Assembly: GCA_021776915.1 (NCBI GenBank)
Contig: JAIQZU010000025.1
Coordinates: forward strand, 1 to 64,000
Reading direction: 5' to 3'
Length of the DNA: 64,000 bases
Source: Candidatus Scalindua sp.
Lineage (GTDB): Bacteria > Planctomycetota > Brocadiia > Brocadiales > Scalinduaceae
Positions within the stretch are counted from its first letter, which is position 1, and the number at the start of each line of letters is the position of its first letter. Under the pieces are notes generated by a model. That model worked only from the letters and a program-made list of their open reading frames with translations. It was not told where the DNA came from and made no database searches. Positions 62,364-64,000 of this stretch are shown here, piece by piece. The translations under genes and the position numbers were made by a program.

Positions 62364-62984
62364 ATGAAATATATCTTTATCATCCTAAGTCTTATCACTT
62401 TAACTCAAACTTATATGGTGTATGCTGATAATGAAAGTAAGGGTTCAAACATGGATAACAAAATAATAGAGAAAGCTGTTTTTGCGGGAGGATGCTTCTG
62501 GTGCATGCAAAACCCCTACGACGAATTAAAGGGAGTTGTGTCAACCGCCGTTGGTTATACCGGAGGCCACGTGGAAAACCCTACCTATGAAGATGTGTGT
62601 GCCGGTAACACAGGACATGCTGAAGCCATCGAAGTATTTTATGATCCCTCACAAATTACTTATGCAGAATTGCTCAATATTTTCTGGAAGAATATCGATC
62701 CTACTACACTCAACAGACAATTTGCCGACAGCGGAACGCAATATAGAACGGCCATTTTCTATCATAACGAGGAACAGAAGCAATCAGCCGAATCGTCAAA
62801 AGAAAAAATGGAACGGTCTGGCATTTACAATGACCCGGTCGTTACCGAGATCACTCCGGCCTCTACATTTTACAAGGCCGAAGATTACCATCAGAAATAT
62901 TACGAGAAATGCCCTCTAAAGTATAAGATGTATAAGTCCGGATCAGGCAGAGAACAATACCTGGAAAACTTATGGAGCAAATAA
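62364..62984 (+). CDS. msrA: Peptide methionine-S-sulfoxide reductase, exported
   Basis: 206 residues. Signal peptide 1-21 (LSLITLTQTYMVYA), so an exported form. The catalytic C44 is in GGCFWC with C47 next to it, followed by YTGGHVENPTYEDVCAGNTGHAEA and AEDYHQKYYEKCP. Reduces the S-form of oxidised Met in proteins. No msrB is attached or adjacent. Confidence 0.94.
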   Translation: MKYIFIILSLITLTQTYMVYADNESKGSNMDNKIIEKAVFAGGCFWCMQNPYDELKGVVSTAVGYTGGHVENPTYEDVCAGNTGHAEAIEVFYDPSQITYAELLNIFWKNIDPTTLNRQFADSGTQYRTAIFYHNEEQKQSAESSKEKMERSGIYNDPVVTEITPASTFYKAEDYHQKYYEKCPLKYKMYKSGSGREQYLENLWSK

Positions 62985-63126
62985 GTTTGAAGTGCCTTAA
63001 GTGAACTAAAGTGCCTAAAGCTTGGGAAAAATAACGGTTTAAACAGTTTAAACGGCTTGAACGATTCAAACTGAGTCTATTTCCTAACTTTAGGCTCTTT
63101 TAACTTTCTATTTAAAGGAGAAATTA
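62985..63126. other. Short gap before serA with tandem TTTAAAC-type repeats
   Basis: AACGGTTTAAACAGTTTAAACGG and GGCTTGAACGATTCAAACTG are partly palindromic, and similar TTTAAACGGTTTGAAC occurs at about 1866-1881. AAAGGAG at 63114-63120 is the serA ribosome-binding site. Confidence 0.5.
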
Positions 63127-64000
63127 TTGAAGGTCCTTATATCTGATAAATTGTCTCAAGAAGGCATTGATATCCTTGATGCTGTTGAGGGAATACAAGT
63201 AATTTACAAAACTAATCTTAAACCGGAGGATTTAAAGAAAGAACTCAAAGATGTTGAGGCGCTCATCGTGCGTTCTTCAACCCAGGTTACCAGGGAGGTC
63301 ATTGCAGACGCAGAGAAACTGAAGATTATCGGAAGGGCCGGTATCGGAGTCGATAATATTGATTGTGACGCCGCTACTGAACGTGGAGTTGTCGTTATTA
63401 ATACACCCAGCGGAAACGCTACCACTACAGCCGAGCACACTATTGCCATGCTCATGTCTCTGTCACGTCATATTCCTCAGGCTGACAAAAGCATGCATCT
63501 GGGCGCATGGGAAAAATCGAAATTTACCGGAACGGAGATTACTGGAAAAGTCCTTGGAATATTCGGGTTCGGCAATATTGGCAAGATTGTTGCCGACCGC
63601 GCTCAGGGTCTCAGAATGAGAGTCCTGGTATGTGATCCATTCCTGAATGAACAAATTGCCGCAAAACATGGAGTTGAGCTGGTTTCCAAAGCTGCACTTT
63701 TTGGACGATCCGATTATATTTCAGTCCACGTTCCATTTAATGATACTACCCACAACCTGATTGACCGGAAAACCATTCAGACAATGAAAAACGGAGTTCG
63801 CATTATCAATTGCGCCCGTGGAGGGATTGTCAATGAATCTGATCTTCTTGATGGATTGAACTCCGGAAAGGTTGCGGGCGCTGCTATTGATGTATTCGAA
63901 GAGGAGCCGCCTCAAAAAGACAATCCACTTTTAAAACATGACAGTGTTATATGCACGCCACACTTAGGAGCTTCTACCGCAGAAGCGCAGGTCAACGTTG
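63127..64000 (+). CDS. serA: D-3-phosphoglycerate dehydrogenase (cut by window end)
   Basis: First step of serine synthesis. The start is TTG, with AAAGGAG six bases upstream. The 291 visible codons give MKVLISDKLSQEGID, RSSTQVT, the NAD-fold GIFGFGNIGKIVADRAQG, NTPSGNATTTAEHTIAML, NCARGGIVNE with the substrate Arg, and DVFEEEPP. The catalytic His (HLGAST) is just reached at the end. The C-terminal ACT or ASB part lies outside the window. Confidence 0.94.
   Translation, partial: MKVLISDKLSQEGIDILDAVEGIQVIYKTNLKPEDLKKELKDVEALIVRSSTQVTREVIADAEKLKIIGRAGIGVDNIDCDAATERGVVVINTPSGNATTTAEHTIAMLMSLSRHIPQADKSMHLGAWEKSKFTGTEITGKVLGIFGFGNIGKIVADRAQGLRMRVLVCDPFLNEQIAAKHGVELVSKAALFGRSDYISVHVPFNDTTHNLIDRKTIQTMKNGVRIINCARGGIVNESDLLDGLNSGKVAGAAIDVFEEEPPQKDNPLLKHDSVICTPHLGASTAEAQVNV

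Noticed and set aside
1-64000. CRISPR array, rRNA, tRNA or prophage
   Set aside because: No regularly spaced short repeats, no rRNA-like sequence, no cloverleaf and no phage structural genes or integrase were seen. The restriction-modification and toxin-antitoxin genes are not enough to call an island with defined ends.

Overview
The window is an AT-rich bacterial chromosome segment of about 64 kb. It carries core genes in compact operons and an accessory stretch at roughly 3-17 kb with many dispersed repeats. The gene set and style suggest a planctomycete, possibly an anammox-type (Brocadiales, Scalindua-like) bacterium. Pointers are a signal peptidase I with inserted zinc ribbons, a small exported cytochrome c, MurQ, a bactofilin, a UbiA-family prenyltransferase, frequent TTG/GTG starts and many GC-rich palindromic repeats in an AT-rich genome. 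This assignment comes from the overall impression, since the window holds no rRNA or other marker that settles it. I found no tRNA, rRNA or CRISPR array.

Regions: (1) 0.5-3 kb holds citrate synthase and a CADD-like haem-oxygenase-fold oxidase. (2) 3-17 kb is accessory: small membrane proteins, a TraB/GumN protein, a UDG-like protein, VanZ, an Rsm22 methyltransferase, the ABC-F protein Uup, a HigBA-type toxin-antitoxin pair between direct repeats, a DUF6868-type protein, and a type II restriction-modification set (C regulator, m5C methyltransferase, Vsr, MvaI/BcnI-type endonuclease). (3) 17-25 kb holds a hemerythrin, a second ABC-F protein, and a five-gene minus-strand operon (TIM-barrel protein, bioB, PfkB kinase, M48 protease, RecB/Cas4-like nuclease). 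(4) 25.5-32 kb holds a 5'-3' exonuclease, coaE and rho on plus, then mnmG and rny on minus. (5) 33-45 kb has ubiA on plus facing a long minus-strand series (argB, argD, argF, rph, rdgB, cytochrome c, lepA, lepB, lptB, DUF2905), with ruvC and a ZIP transporter beyond it. (6) 45-55 kb holds pyrD-pyrK, an HslV-like orphan, FapA, UspA, a bactofilin and uvrC. (7) 56-64 kb holds murQ, a MacA/permease/ATPase export set, a lysine-ketoglutarate reductase-like enzyme, a Phd/VapC pair, msrA and a serA cut by the window edge.

The main theme of the hunt is gene-fragment duplication. Pieces of uup, higA, murQ and a zinc-ribbon gene recur elsewhere in the window, and three of these four cases bracket complete gene modules. 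Other points of interest are a GC-rich repeat that has entered the Rsm22 coding frame and supplies about 22 residues, a 119-bp MITE-like element with a collapsed sister copy, an HslV-like protein whose predicted nucleophile is Ser, a signal peptidase with three four-Cys ribbons, and two small genes of 34 and 45 codons with strong ribosome-binding sites.
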